A stretch of 64,000 bases of DNA from Mycobacterium sp. JS623. Its GTDB lineage: Bacteria > Actinomycetota > Actinomycetes > Mycobacteriales > Mycobacteriaceae. Below the pieces are notes generated by a model. That model was given only the letters and a program-made list of their open reading frames with translations. It had not been told where the DNA came from and searched no databases. Every line of letters begins with the position of its first letter. Positions within the stretch are counted from its first letter, which is position 1. The translations under genes and the position numbers were made by a program. Positions 33,991 to 42,808 of the stretch are shown one piece after another. The stretch is from NCBI RefSeq assembly GCF_000328565.1, contig NC_019966.1, forward strand, positions 930,001 to 994,000. The letters are read 5' to 3'.

Positions 33991-34521
33991 CTACTTCTCC
34001 TTCTTGTTGGTTGTGTGTGCGTAAAGATCGCGAATACAAGCAATTTCGGCGCCGTGGTGGATGGCTTCGCGGTTGATATGGAGGATAAGTTCTGCCATCG
34101 AGTGCTCTGCCCACGGACCTTCTTTCGGGCCGATCGGACGCGCCAGGTCCTGGTCATCCAGGCCGTGGACGCCGGCGAGCCAGTTCTTGTAGGCGTCGTC
34201 GAGCTGCTGCACGGCTGCCTTCGCATCGGTGGCGTAGTGCCATGATTCGTAGTCGGCAGGCGGGCCGCCGAAATGAGAATGATTGCGCATCGCGAAGACG
34301 CCGACGATGACGTGGGCGAGCCGCCACGCGATCGTCGTGAACGGCGCAGGCTCCGGCTGCGGATACGTGAAGTCGATGCCGCCGTCGGGATGCACCGTCC
34401 AGCAGTTGGGCACCGGCTGCCAGAAGTACTCCTCATCGGTCAGCCCCTCGAGACGAGGCCGCAGTTGGTTGGTCCAGTGATAGTCGAGTTGGTCGGCCAG
34501 TTGGGTGGTCAATTCGCTCAT
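33991..34521 (-). CDS. DinB_2-family protein
   Basis: The 176-residue protein contains DYHWTNQLRPRLEGLTDEEY, FTTIAWRLAHVIVGVFAMRN and ELILHINREAIHHGAEIACI, with histidines spaced as in the DinB/YfiT metal site. It is the first gene of a minus-strand series with the second DinB protein and two hydrolases and faces the WYL regulator gene across 61 bases. The two DinB proteins are dissimilar enough that they are not a recent duplication. Enzymatic activity is unknown; members of this family can use mycothiol. Confidence 0.84.
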   Translation of the reverse strand: MSELTTQLADQLDYHWTNQLRPRLEGLTDEEYFWQPVPNCWTVHPDGGIDFTYPQPEPAPFTTIAWRLAHVIVGVFAMRNHSHFGGPPADYESWHYATDAKAAVQQLDDAYKNWLAGVHGLDDQDLARPIGPKEGPWAEHSMAELILHINREAIHHGAEIACIRDLYAHTTNKKEK

Positions 34522-34541
34522 GGGTACAGCCTGACAGGGAT

Positions 34542-34562
34542 ATAGGACAGGTTCTGTCCTAT
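34542..34562. promoter_or_regulatory. Perfect palindrome in the DinB/WYL divergent promoter region (probable operator)
   Basis: ATAGGACAG (34542-34550) and CTGTCCTAT (34554-34562) are perfect inverted 9-base arms separated by GTT. The site lies 21 bases upstream of the DinB start (34521, minus) and 20 bases upstream of the WYL regulator start (34583, plus). A perfect dyad centred in a short divergent region beside a regulator gene is the usual layout of an autoregulated operator. Confidence 0.75.
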
Positions 34563-34582
34563 GACTGTGCCATGGTGGTCTG

Positions 34583-35536
34583 GTGTCCGAAACGACGAGC
34601 CGGGTGCTGCAGCTGCTCGGGTTGCTGCAGGCGCGCCGGGTGTGGACGGGGGAGGAGCTGGCCGAGCGGCTGGCGGTGACGACGCGCAGCGTGCGCCGCG
34701 ACGTGGAGCGGCTGCGTGACCTCGGCTATCCCGTGCACGCCAGCAAGGGCCACGGCGGGGGCTACCAACTGGGCGCGGGCGCCGCGCTGCCGCCGCTGCT
34801 GCTCGATCCCGACGAGGCGGTCGCCATGGCGGTGTGCCTGCGACTGGCTGCGGGTGGCAGCGTGGCAGGCGTCGGCGAATCGGCGTTGCGCGCGCTGAGC
34901 AAGCTCGACCAGGTGATGCCGGCGCGGCTGCGGTCACAGGTCGCCGCCGTACACGACGCGACGGTGACACTGCCGTCGAACTATTCGGACTCACCCGTGG
35001 AACCCGAGGTGCTGATGACGCTGGCGCGGGCGTGCCGCGACCGCGAGCACGTCACGCTTGATTACGTCTCGCGGGCAGGCGACGCGACCCAGCGACGGCT
35101 GGAGCCCTACCAACTGGTGACCACCGGCAGGCGCTGGTATCTGCTGGCCTACGACCGCGATCGACAGGACTGGCGCAGCCTTCGGTTGGATCGGATGGCT
35201 GATGTGCGTGCGCTCAGCACTACGTTTACGCCCCGACAAGCGCCCGAGGCGGCGGCGTACGTGCGGCGCTCGATCAGCTCGTCGCCGTACCGCTACATTG
35301 TCCGAGTACGCTATCAAGCCCCTGAACACGTTGTGGCGCAGCACTTTTCTCCTGCGTCTGTGACGATCGAGGCCGAGGGTCCCGATGCGTGCATCGTCAC
35401 CGCGGGTGCCGACGATCCGCAGCGCATGGTGTTCTATCTGGCGCTGCCGGGTTGCGAATTCGAGGTGCTGGAGCCGCCCGAGGTCATCGCGGCGGTCGGA
35501 TCACTCGCCGAGCGGTTACGCCACGCGGCGGGTTAG
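34583..35536 (+). CDS. WYL-domain transcriptional regulator (YafY/DeoR-type HTH)
   Basis: Starting at GTG 34583, the 317-residue protein has an N-terminal winged helix (VLQLLGLLQARRVWTGEELA, TTRSVRRDVERLRDLGYPV) and a WYL domain (VTLDYVSRAGDATQRRLEPY, TTGRRWYLLAYD with the W-Y-L triad, SLRLDRM). WYL regulators sense small ligands or nucleic acids. It is divergent from two DinB genes, and a perfect palindrome between them is the likely binding site. Its stop overlaps that of the convergent nucleotidyltransferase gene by three bases. Confidence 0.92.
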   Translation: MSETTSRVLQLLGLLQARRVWTGEELAERLAVTTRSVRRDVERLRDLGYPVHASKGHGGGYQLGAGAALPPLLLDPDEAVAMAVCLRLAAGGSVAGVGESALRALSKLDQVMPARLRSQVAAVHDATVTLPSNYSDSPVEPEVLMTLARACRDREHVTLDYVSRAGDATQRRLEPYQLVTTGRRWYLLAYDRDRQDWRSLRLDRMADVRALSTTFTPRQAPEAAAYVRRSISSSPYRYIVRVRYQAPEHVVAQHFSPASVTIEAEGPDACIVTAGADDPQRMVFYLALPGCEFEVLEPPEVIAAVGSLAERLRHAAG

Positions 35537-36096
35537 GCGGTGATACCGAGGCGGTCGGTGAGGAACAGGAACGCCGCGGCGAAGTCGTTGTCGGCGGTGG
35601 CGCTGCGGACCTGATTCCAGTTCACCTGTTCGCGCACGGCGCGCACGCCGGGCAGCAGGGCCGCGAAGTCGCAGTGATGTTCGCTGAATGACGACAGCTT
35701 CTCGGACATCACCTGAGTGGGCGGCAGCACCGGCATCGCGATCGCGAGCACCTCGACCACGTCGGCACCGCGGATAGTCGCTATGTCGACCGGCACGCCG
35801 TTGAGGCGGTGCAGTACGTCCACCACCACGCCGCCGGTGCAGGCCTTGAACAGCCAGTCTTCCGGCGGCCGGTCGATGCGGAAGCCGGCCTCCTCCAGTG
35901 TCTTGGCGGCGGTGTCGGCATCCTCCTCGGCGACAACGAAGTCGACGTCGTGCACTGGCTCAGGCCCGCCACGAACCCACAGGGCGTAGCTGCCCGCGAG
36001 CGCGAACTCGGGGCCCTGCGCCTTCAGCGCCGACGCGGCTCGCTTGAGCGCGTCGCGCAACTCGTCGTTTCGGGCAGGTACATCGGAAAGCGTCAT
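35533..36096 (-). CDS. Nucleotidyltransferase-fold protein
   Basis: The 187-residue protein, taken from ATG 36096, has FALAGSYALWVRGGPEPVHD and DVDFVV, which together make the G-S and D-x-D pattern of the Pol beta nucleotidyltransferase superfamily, then VVVDVLHRLNGVPVD. It resembles minimal nucleotidyltransferases and antitoxin-like MNT/AbiEii proteins, but no HEPN partner gene lies beside it, so a toxin-antitoxin role is not supported. Its start is 19 bases from the divergent EEP hydrolase start, with a palindrome between. The frame upstream to 36138 is not used. Confidence 0.72.
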   Translation of the reverse strand: MTLSDVPARNDELRDALKRAASALKAQGPEFALAGSYALWVRGGPEPVHDVDFVVAEEDADTAAKTLEEAGFRIDRPPEDWLFKACTGGVVVDVLHRLNGVPVDIATIRGADVVEVLAIAMPVLPPTQVMSEKLSSFSEHHCDFAALLPGVRAVREQVNWNQVRSATADNDFAAAFLFLTDRLGITA

Positions 36097-36099
36097 CGT

Positions 36100-36115
36100 G
36101 GGTACTTGAGTACCC
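36100..36115. promoter_or_regulatory. Palindrome immediately upstream of divergent start codons
   Basis: GGGTACT (36100-36106) and AGTACCC (36109-36115) are perfect 7-base arms separated by TG. The right arm ends at the base before the ATG of the EEP gene (36116); the left arm begins 3 bases before the ATG of the nucleotidyltransferase gene (36096, minus). A protein bound here would block both starts. With no room for Shine-Dalgarno sequences, the transcripts may be leaderless. Confidence 0.5.
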
Positions 36116-36883
36116 ATGCGGATGGCAACCTTCAACATCCTGCACGGACGCAGTGTTCACGACGGGGCGGTGCAACTGGACAGGCTCGTGGACTCCGTCA
36201 AACAACTGGACCCCGACATCCTGGCGCTGCAAGAGGTCGACCTGGAACAGCCGCGCTCGGGCAATGCGGATCTGACCGCGGTCGCGGCGGAGGCGATGGG
36301 GGCGGTCAGCCACCGGTTCGTCGCCGCGATCTCCGGTACTCCAGGAGCGACGTGGATGGCGGCGACCGGTCGCGAGCAGCCGGGCACCGCGGCCTACGGC
36401 ATCGCCCTGCTGTCGCGGTATCTCGCCGAGAGCTGGCAGGTCGTGCACTTGCCCCGCATCCCAATGCGTTTCCCGATGTACCTGCCGGGACCGCGGCGCG
36501 TCCAGGTCGTGCATGAGGAGCCGCGGGCGGCGATGGTCGCCCGACTGGATACACCGCTCGGGCCGCTGACTGTCGCCAACACTCATCTGTCGTTCGTGCC
36601 CGGCTGGAACCGGGTGCAACTGCGTCGACTCATCCGCGACCTTCGCGGTTTTCCCGGCCCGCGGGTATTGATGGGTGATCTCAACATGGATGCGCCGACG
36701 CCCCGGCGCTGGACCGGGATGTCGGCGCTGGGGGACGCGACGACGTTCCCGGCCGATGCGCCCCGCGACCAGCTCGACCACATCCTGACCGACGACCGGA
36801 GCTTGCGTGTCGACGAATGCTCGTCGCCGCGGCTGTCGGTCTCGGATCATCGTGCGTTGGTCGTCGACATTTCACGGGTGTGA
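36116..36883 (+). CDS. Endonuclease/exonuclease/phosphatase (EEP) family hydrolase
   Basis: The 255-residue protein carries the full EEP set of metal-dependent phosphoesterase motifs: MATFNILHG (Asn), LALQEVD (Glu), VANTHLSFVP (His), VLMGDLNMDAP (Asp and Asn), RDQLDHIL (Asp) and SVSDHRALVVD (Asp-His). These enzymes cleave phosphodiester or phosphomonoester bonds in nucleic acids, lipids or phosphoinositides; no signal peptide is seen, so it works in the cytoplasm. The ATG at 36116 abuts a palindrome and has no Shine-Dalgarno, suggesting leaderless translation. The substrate cannot be read from sequence. Confidence 0.87.
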   Translation: MRMATFNILHGRSVHDGAVQLDRLVDSVKQLDPDILALQEVDLEQPRSGNADLTAVAAEAMGAVSHRFVAAISGTPGATWMAATGREQPGTAAYGIALLSRYLAESWQVVHLPRIPMRFPMYLPGPRRVQVVHEEPRAAMVARLDTPLGPLTVANTHLSFVPGWNRVQLRRLIRDLRGFPGPRVLMGDLNMDAPTPRRWTGMSALGDATTFPADAPRDQLDHILTDDRSLRVDECSSPRLSVSDHRALVVDISRV

Positions 36884-36952
36884 GGCTGTCGACAACCGCA
36901 GGATCTGATCATCGGACGCCGCAACGGTCTGTGATCGCCGTAGGGTTTTGGC

Positions 36953-39900
36953 GTGCACGTCATCTCCGCGGAGTCGACGGAACGTTTCGTCGGTCCCGCC
37001 GACGACCCGCTGCAACTAGTGCGGGTCAACTACACCGGCGGCGTCGGCGAAATCCAGGTTGAGGGCGACGGTCTCGCGGGTTCGGCCAAGGCTGGGCCGG
37101 GCGACGGAACCGTCGAGGTACCGGTTCGGGTCGAGCGGCCAACGCCGGGAGAGCAGCGGACGGCCCGCGCCGGCGACGCGTCGTTTGTGTTCACCGTCGC
37201 CGAGCCCGGCTGGACCATGTACATGATCAGCCACTTCCACTACGACCCGGTCTGGTGGAACACCCAGGCCGGCTACACGAGCGTGTGGAGCGAGGATCCG
37301 CCGGGCCGCTGTCGCCAGACCAACGGTCTCGAACTGGTGCGCGCGCACCTCGAGATGGCCCGTCGCGAGCCGGAGTACAAGTTCGTGCTGGCTGAGGTCG
37401 ACTACCTCAAGCCCTACTGGGACACCTATCCCGAGGACCGCGACGACCTGCGCCGGTTCATCGCCGACGGTCGCGTGGAAGTGATGGGCGGGGCATACAA
37501 CGAGCCGAACACCAACCTGACGAACGCCGAGACGACAATCCGAAACTTCGTGGCTGGCATGGGTTTTCAGCGTGACATCATGGGCGCCGACCCGCGGACC
37601 GCGTGGCAGCTGGATGTGTTCGGGCATGATCCGCAATTCCCGGGGATGGCTGCCGATGCCGGCTTGACGTCGAGTTCGTGGGCCCGCGGCCCGCACCACC
37701 AATGGGGTCCGGTCGCAGGCGGCGGCGATCCGCGTCGCATGCAGTTCTCCAGTGAGTTCGAGTGGATCGCGCCGTCTGGACGCGGGCTGTTGACGCACTA
37801 CATGCCCGCCCACTACTCCGCAGGCTGGTGGATGGACTCGTCGGCAACGCTTGCCGAGGCCGAACAAGCGACGTACGAATTGTTCGCGACGCTGAAGACG
37901 GTTGCGCTGACGCGCAACGTGCTGCTGCCCGTCGGCACCGACTACACGCCGCCGAACAAGTGGGTCACCGATATCCACCGCGATTGGAATGCGCGCTACA
38001 CCTGGCCTCGGTTCGTGTGCGCCCTGCCTCGGGAGTTCTTCGCCGCCGTGCAAACTGAACTGACGGAGCGCGGTGTTGAGGCGTCGCCGCAAACCCGCGA
38101 TATGAACCCGATCTACACGGGCTGCCACGTGTCCTACATCGACACCAAACAGGCCAATCGAGCCACGGAGGACGCGGTGCTCGACGCCGAACGGTTCGCC
38201 GTGTTCGCCGGTCTTCTCGGCGGCGCGACGTATCCGCACGCGGCGTTGGCCAAGGCGTGGGTGCAACTGGCCTACGGCGCGCACCACGACGCGATCACCG
38301 GATCGGAATCCGATCAGGTTTACCTCGACCTGCTCACCGGGTGGCGCGACGCATGGGACCTCGGCACCACAGCCCGCGACAACGCGCTGCAACTGCTGTC
38401 CAGTGCGGTCGACGGCTCGGTTGTGGTGTGGAACCCGTTGGCGCACAAACGCTCCGATGTGGTGACCGCGCGGCTGTCGCGTCCTGCTGGGGCGGGAGTG
38501 CGCGTCCTCGACTCTGAAGGTGGCGAACTCGCCGCGCACGTCGAGCACGGTGGGCGGTCGATCAGCTGGCTGGCTCGCGACGTGCCGTCGGTGGGCTGGC
38601 AGTCGTATCGCTTCGCTAGCGGCAGGTCCTCTGGCTGGGAACCTTTGGCCACCGACGAGATTCGCAACGACCACTATCGGCTGTCGGTTGACCCTGCGCG
38701 GGGTGGTGGGGTCAGCTCGCTGGTCGAGGTAGCGTCCGGGCGCGAGCTGATCGCCGACGGCAGGGTCGGCAACGAGTTGGCCGTCTACGACGAGTACCCG
38801 GCGCATCCGCAGGCCGGCGAGGGCCCCTGGCACCTGCTGCCGAAGGGGCCCGTCGTCGCCTCGTCCGCGGAAGCGGCCTCGGTGCAGGCGTACCGCGGAC
38901 CGCTGGGAGAGCGACTGATCATCGATGGCCGCATCGGTGATGTGTTGCGCTACAAGCAGATCGTGACGTTGTGGCATGGTGTGGCCCGCGTGGACTGCCG
39001 CGCCACCATCGACGAGTTCACCGGCGAGGACCGCCTGCTGCGGCTGCGATGGCCGTGCCCGGTGCCGGGTGCACTGCCGGTCAGTGAGGTTGGCGACGCG
39101 GTGATCGGGCGGGGTTTCGGTCTGTTGCACGACAGCCGAGCGGGCCGGCCGGCGACATCGGGCCAGCGCGCCGAGGAGGCTGTCGACTCCGCGCAGCACC
39201 CATGGACGTTGGACAACCCGGCCTACGGCTGGTTCGGGCTGTCCTCTGCGGCGCGCGTACGCGTCGGCGAGGCCGTGTGTGCAGTGTCGGTTGCCGAGGT
39301 CATCTCGCCGACGGAATCAGTCTCGGCTCCGCTCGCGCGTGCGCTGATGGTGGCGCTCGTCCGGGCAGGCGTGACCGCGACATGCAGCAGCGCCGACAAG
39401 CCGCGCTACGGTGATCTGACCGTCGACTCCAACCTGCCCGACGCACGGATCGCTTTGGGCGGTCCTGACCAAAACGCTTTCACCGCCGCGGTTCTCGCCG
39501 ACGCCGAGCCTGTCTACGCCGAGGAACTGAAGCGGCAGCTCTACGCGAGTGGCACGGCACGGGTGTGGGTGCCCGCGGTGTCGACGTTGGCCGACCAGTG
39601 GGTGCCAGGGGCGGACCTTCGCGGTGTGCGCGCGCTGCCGGTGCTGATCGTCGCGGGCGCTGAGCTTGAGGAAGTCGTTACCTCCGTTGTCGACGATCTC
39701 GCCGACTTCGAGATCGTTGTCGAGCAGGCGGTGGCGTCCGCGGTGGAGCCGTTCGAAGCGCGCACCGTCGCGGTGCTCAACCGCGGAATGCCGGGCTTCG
39801 CCGTCGACTCCGACGGCACGCTGCACATGTCGTTGATGCGCTCATGCACAGGCTGGCCGTCTGGCACCTGGATCGATCCGCCGCGGCGCACCGCTCCGGA

Positions 39901-41149
39901 TGGCTCGAACTTTCAGCTGCAGCACTGGACACACACCTTCGATTACGCGCTGGTGTCCGGCGAGGGAGACTGGCGACAAGCGGATATCCCCGCTCGCAGC
40001 GCCGAGTTCTCCCGCCCGCTCTTGACAGTTGTCGAAAACCATGGCGCAGCAGGCGGTTTGCCCCCATGGGGATCGCTGCTGGAGATCGAGCCGGCGGGCA
40101 AGGTGGCGCTCGGCGCGCTCAAGGCCGCAGGCAATCCGCTGGCCGCAGGCAGCGGACAGCAGGTCGATGCGGCCGACGGCGTCGCGGTCCGACTCATCGA
40201 AACCTGTGGCGCCACCACCGATGTCGTGGTCCGTTCCGGTTTGCGCCGCATCTCGGCAGCCTCACGCGTCGACCTGCTCGAGCAGCCCCGGGTGCAAGGA
40301 CTCGCGGCGGACAGCTTGACGCTGCACGGCTATGAGATCGCCACGGTGTTGACGCGGCTCAACATGCCGCAGGTGCTCGAGGCCGACCACGCCGTGCTCG
40401 CGCCCGAGGCCGAGGCGGCGCAGCCGCTCTACGCGCGCTACTGGCTGCATAACCGCGGTCCCGCCGCCCTTGGCGGCTTGCCTGCCGTCGCGCACCTGCA
40501 TCCGCAGCAGGTCGAGGCGGAGCCGAATTCGCAAGTGTCGCTTCGGCTTACGGTGGCTACGGATACCAGCGACGCGGCATTGCATGGCAAGGTGCGGCTG
40601 CTCTGCCCCGACGGTTGGAGCGCCGACCAAGATGAGTTGTCGTTCGTCCTGCCGCCGGGAGAGTATCTGGAGACCGACGTCGCGGTGGCAGTGCCGCCGC
40701 AGGTGCAGCCGGGGCTGTATCCGCTGCGCGCCGAACTGGCGGTGACGGGAAGTGATGCGGCGTCGATACCGCCATCGTGGCGGCAGGTGGTCGAAGACGT
40801 GTGCGTGGTGTCGGTCGGTGCCACGGACGAGCACGTGCTGCGGCTGGTCAGCGACCCCGAGCCCATCGAGGTGTCGGCAGGCGAGACAGCCCAGCTGGCG
40901 GTGACGGTCGGCACCGACGCACATGTGGACCTTGCGGTCGAGGCGCATCTGATCAGCCCGTGGGGGACATGGGAGTGGATGGGGCCCGCCGCCGTCGGCC
41001 GCGAATTGCCCGCTCGCGCAACGGTGCAGCTGGCGTTCGACGTCGCGCCGCCGGCATGGGTGCAACCCGGAGAGTGGTGGGCGCTGATCCGAATCGGTTG
41101 CGCCGGCAGTCTGGTGTACTCACTCGCGGTGAAGGTGACGGTCCGATGA
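36953..41149 (+). CDS. GH38-family alpha-mannosidase (Rv0648 homologue)
   Basis: The 1398-residue protein begins at GTG 36953. It has a GH38 catalytic domain starting with ISHFHYDPVWWNTQAGY (zinc ligands His94/96 and Asp98), FVLAEVDYLKPYWD, AWQLDVFGHDPQFPGM (nucleophile Asp and second zinc-binding Asp region, near residue 220) and YGAHHDAITGSESDQVYLDL (a catalytic His). The C-terminal half is the beta-sandwich part of glycosyl hydrolases plus NEW3-like segments. It hydrolyses alpha-mannosyl linkages, perhaps in mannan or lipomannan turnover. No signal peptide was seen. Its TGA overlaps the ATG of the next gene. Confidence 0.9.
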   Translation: MHVISAESTERFVGPADDPLQLVRVNYTGGVGEIQVEGDGLAGSAKAGPGDGTVEVPVRVERPTPGEQRTARAGDASFVFTVAEPGWTMYMISHFHYDPVWWNTQAGYTSVWSEDPPGRCRQTNGLELVRAHLEMARREPEYKFVLAEVDYLKPYWDTYPEDRDDLRRFIADGRVEVMGGAYNEPNTNLTNAETTIRNFVAGMGFQRDIMGADPRTAWQLDVFGHDPQFPGMAADAGLTSSSWARGPHHQWGPVAGGGDPRRMQFSSEFEWIAPSGRGLLTHYMPAHYSAGWWMDSSATLAEAEQATYELFATLKTVALTRNVLLPVGTDYTPPNKWVTDIHRDWNARYTWPRFVCALPREFFAAVQTELTERGVEASPQTRDMNPIYTGCHVSYIDTKQANRATEDAVLDAERFAVFAGLLGGATYPHAALAKAWVQLAYGAHHDAITGSESDQVYLDLLTGWRDAWDLGTTARDNALQLLSSAVDGSVVVWNPLAHKRSDVVTARLSRPAGAGVRVLDSEGGELAAHVEHGGRSISWLARDVPSVGWQSYRFASGRSSGWEPLATDEIRNDHYRLSVDPARGGGVSSLVEVASGRELIADGRVGNELAVYDEYPAHPQAGEGPWHLLPKGPVVASSAEAASVQAYRGPLGERLIIDGRIGDVLRYKQIVTLWHGVARVDCRATIDEFTGEDRLLRLRWPCPVPGALPVSEVGDAVIGRGFGLLHDSRAGRPATSGQRAEEAVDSAQHPWTLDNPAYGWFGLSSAARVRVGEAVCAVSVAEVISPTESVSAPLARALMVALVRAGVTATCSSADKPRYGDLTVDSNLPDARIALGGPDQNAFTAAVLADAEPVYAEELKRQLYASGTARVWVPAVSTLADQWVPGADLRGVRALPVLIVAGAELEEVVTSVVDDLADFEIVVEQAVASAVEPFEARTVAVLNRGMPGFAVDSDGTLHMSLMRSCTGWPSGTWIDPPRRTAPDGSNFQLQHWTHTFDYALVSGEGDWRQADIPARSAEFSRPLLTVVENHGAAGGLPPWGSLLEIEPAGKVALGALKAAGNPLAAGSGQQVDAADGVAVRLIETCGATTDVVVRSGLRRISAASRVDLLEQPRVQGLAADSLTLHGYEIATVLTRLNMPQVLEADHAVLAPEAEAAQPLYARYWLHNRGPAALGGLPAVAHLHPQQVEAEPNSQVSLRLTVATDTSDAALHGKVRLLCPDGWSADQDELSFVLPPGEYLETDVAVAVPPQVQPGLYPLRAELAVTGSDAASIPPSWRQVVEDVCVVSVGATDEHVLRLVSDPEPIEVSAGETAQLAVTVGTDAHVDLAVEAHLISPWGTWEWMGPAAVGRELPARATVQLAFDVAPPAWVQPGEWWALIRIGCAGSLVYSLAVKVTVR

Positions 41150-41700
41150 CTACGACCGTGGCAGCAACCGTCGGCGGCGTGCCGGTGCGGGTCGACGAGG
41201 TCGATGCCCGCGAAGACCGGTTGCGCGCCTCTCGGCTGGCATCGTCGCTGCCGCGTCCCGGCACCAGCGAAGGCAGGCAGCTGCGCCGCTGGCTGACACA
41301 GCTGCTGGTGACCGAGCGGGTGGCCGCCGCGGAGGCGGCGGCGCGCGGGCTGACCCCCGAGGGGGCGCCGAGCGAGGATTCGCTGCTGCCGGACACGACG
41401 ACCCGGTTGGAGATCGGCAGTGTCGCGGCGTCGGTGCTTGCCGATCCGCTGGCGCGCGCATTGTTCGTGAATGTGACCGCCGCGGTTGACATCACCGACA
41501 CCCAGGTGCGCGACTACAGCGAGCGCAACCCGGGGCGGTTCGGCAGTGATACGGAGATCGCCGATCATCTGCGGGGCGCGGCCAAGCGCCGGGCGTTCCG
41601 GCTGTGGCTGGACGCCCGATGCGCCGAATTGGTCGAGCTCGCACCGGGTTACGAGCATCCCGGCGACCCGCGCCAGCCCGACAACACCCACAGGCACTGA
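41146..41700 (+). CDS. Rv0649-like protein with SurA-N-like region
   Basis: The 184-residue protein starts at ATG 41146, overlapping the mannosidase stop as ATGA, and ends one base before the ROK kinase start. It occupies the position of M. tuberculosis Rv0649, which carries the annotation fabD2, but I see no GHSxG acyltransferase motif here. The segment VDITDTQVRDYSERNPGRFG resembles the linker of parvulin/SurA-type chaperones (ITDxxVxxYYxxNxxxF). It is rich in Ala, Arg and Glu, without signal peptide. Function unresolved; perhaps a partner or chaperone of the mannosidase. Confidence 0.72.
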   Translation: MTTTVAATVGGVPVRVDEVDAREDRLRASRLASSLPRPGTSEGRQLRRWLTQLLVTERVAAAEAAARGLTPEGAPSEDSLLPDTTTRLEIGSVAASVLADPLARALFVNVTAAVDITDTQVRDYSERNPGRFGSDTEIADHLRGAAKRRAFRLWLDARCAELVELAPGYEHPGDPRQPDNTHRH

Positions 41701-42602
41701 TGAACCTCACGCTTGCGCTCGACATCGGCGGCACGAAGATCGCCGCGGGCCTCGTCGACCCCGAGGGGACTCTGGTGCATCAAGCCAAGCTGCCAACGCC
41801 CGACGGTGACGCCGAAGCAGTCTGGGCGGTCGTCGACACGTTGGTCACCGGGGCCCTCGCGCAGGCAGGCGGCCAAGTGCGTGGCGTCGGCATCTCCTCG
41901 GCAGGACCTATCGACCTGCCGACCGGAACCGTGAGCCCGATCAACATCATTGAGTGGCAACGGTTTCCGATCGTCGAACGGGTGTCGACACTGACCGGGG
42001 TGGCCGTGCGTCTTGGCGGCGACGGGTTGTGCATGGCGTTGGGGGAGCGGTGGCGTGGTGCGGGCCGTGGCGCCCAGTTTCTGCTCGGCATGGTGGTGTC
42101 GACCGGTGTCGGTGGTGGGCTCGTGCTCGACGGGGCGCCCTACGACGGGCGGACAGGCAACGCAGGGCACGTCGGCCACGTCGTCGTCGACCCCGACGGA
42201 GGCCCGTGCACGTGCGGCGGCCGCGGCTGCGTCGAAACGATCGCCGCCGGACCGCGGATGGCGCAGTGGGCCCGCGAGAACGGATGGGACGCCCCGCAGG
42301 AGGCCGACGCGAAAGAGCTGGCCGACGCCGCGAACGTCGGCAATACGGTTGCGCTGCAAGCATTTCGGCGCGGCGCGACCGCCGTGGCGGCGATGATTGC
42401 GTCGGTGGGCGCGGTGTGCGACCTCGACCTCGTCGTCATCGGCGGCGGCGTGGCCAAATCCGGTGCGCTGCTGTTTGATCCGCTGCGCGAGGCGCTGGCG
42501 TCCTACGCGCGGCTCGACTTCATCCGTGACGTGCGGGTCCTGTCGGCGGAACTCGGCGGCGACGCGGGCCTGGTGGGGGCGGCAGCTCTCTTCGACGCCT
42601 GA
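41700..42602 (+). CDS. ROK-family sugar kinase (Rv0650 homologue)
   Basis: The 300-residue protein has the ROK signature: LALDIGGTKIAAGLVD (phosphate-binding), GVGISSAGPID, VVSTGVGGGLVLDG, GHVGHVVVDPDGG and the zinc motif CTCGGRGCVE. It phosphorylates a hexose such as glucose or mannose using ATP. In this trio the kinase may process the mannose released by the GH38 enzyme (inference from coupling). The ATG at 41700 shares its A with the preceding TGA (TGATG), so translation is coupled. The frame upstream to 41604 belongs to the overlap and is rejected. Confidence 0.9.
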   Translation: MNLTLALDIGGTKIAAGLVDPEGTLVHQAKLPTPDGDAEAVWAVVDTLVTGALAQAGGQVRGVGISSAGPIDLPTGTVSPINIIEWQRFPIVERVSTLTGVAVRLGGDGLCMALGERWRGAGRGAQFLLGMVVSTGVGGGLVLDGAPYDGRTGNAGHVGHVVVDPDGGPCTCGGRGCVETIAAGPRMAQWARENGWDAPQEADAKELADAANVGNTVALQAFRRGATAVAAMIASVGAVCDLDLVVIGGGVAKSGALLFDPLREALASYARLDFIRDVRVLSAELGGDAGLVGAAALFDA

Positions 42603-42808
42603 GAGGATGTGCGGGCCATGTGCTTTCGGCCCCAATCACACAAGCTCTGCAGGGCAGGAGCCAGTGTCATGCCGTACTCAGAAATCGAATAATGCACACA
42701 AGGCGGGACGGTGCCCGCGTCATGGCGGTCGAGGATCCCGGCGTCGACCAGGTCATGAAGATGGCGGATCAGCATGCGCTCGGTGATGTCGGGGATGCTG
42801 CGGCGTTT
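42503..42808 (-). pseudogene. HxlR-family regulator, 5' half lost
   Basis: On the minus strand, residues from about 42808 down to 42617 read RRSIPDITERMLIRHLHDLV, DAGILDRHD, VPPCVHYSISEYGMTL and SLCDWGRKH, the second half of an HxlR winged-helix regulator (recognition helix, wing and C-terminal helix). The N-terminal half (the usual C-P-V-x-x-x-L region and first helices) is absent: upstream the frame continues into antisense of the DUF1772 remnant with no family similarity. There is no credible start codon. The frame stays open to 42503 into the 3' end of the ROK gene, so the native end may also be altered. Confidence 0.75.

Noticed and set aside
35533..36883. Possible toxin-antitoxin or phosphodiesterase defence pair (nucleotidyltransferase plus EEP hydrolase)
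   Set aside because: There is no HEPN or AbiEii-type partner, the genes are divergent rather than co-directional, and the EEP protein has ordinary housekeeping motifs.
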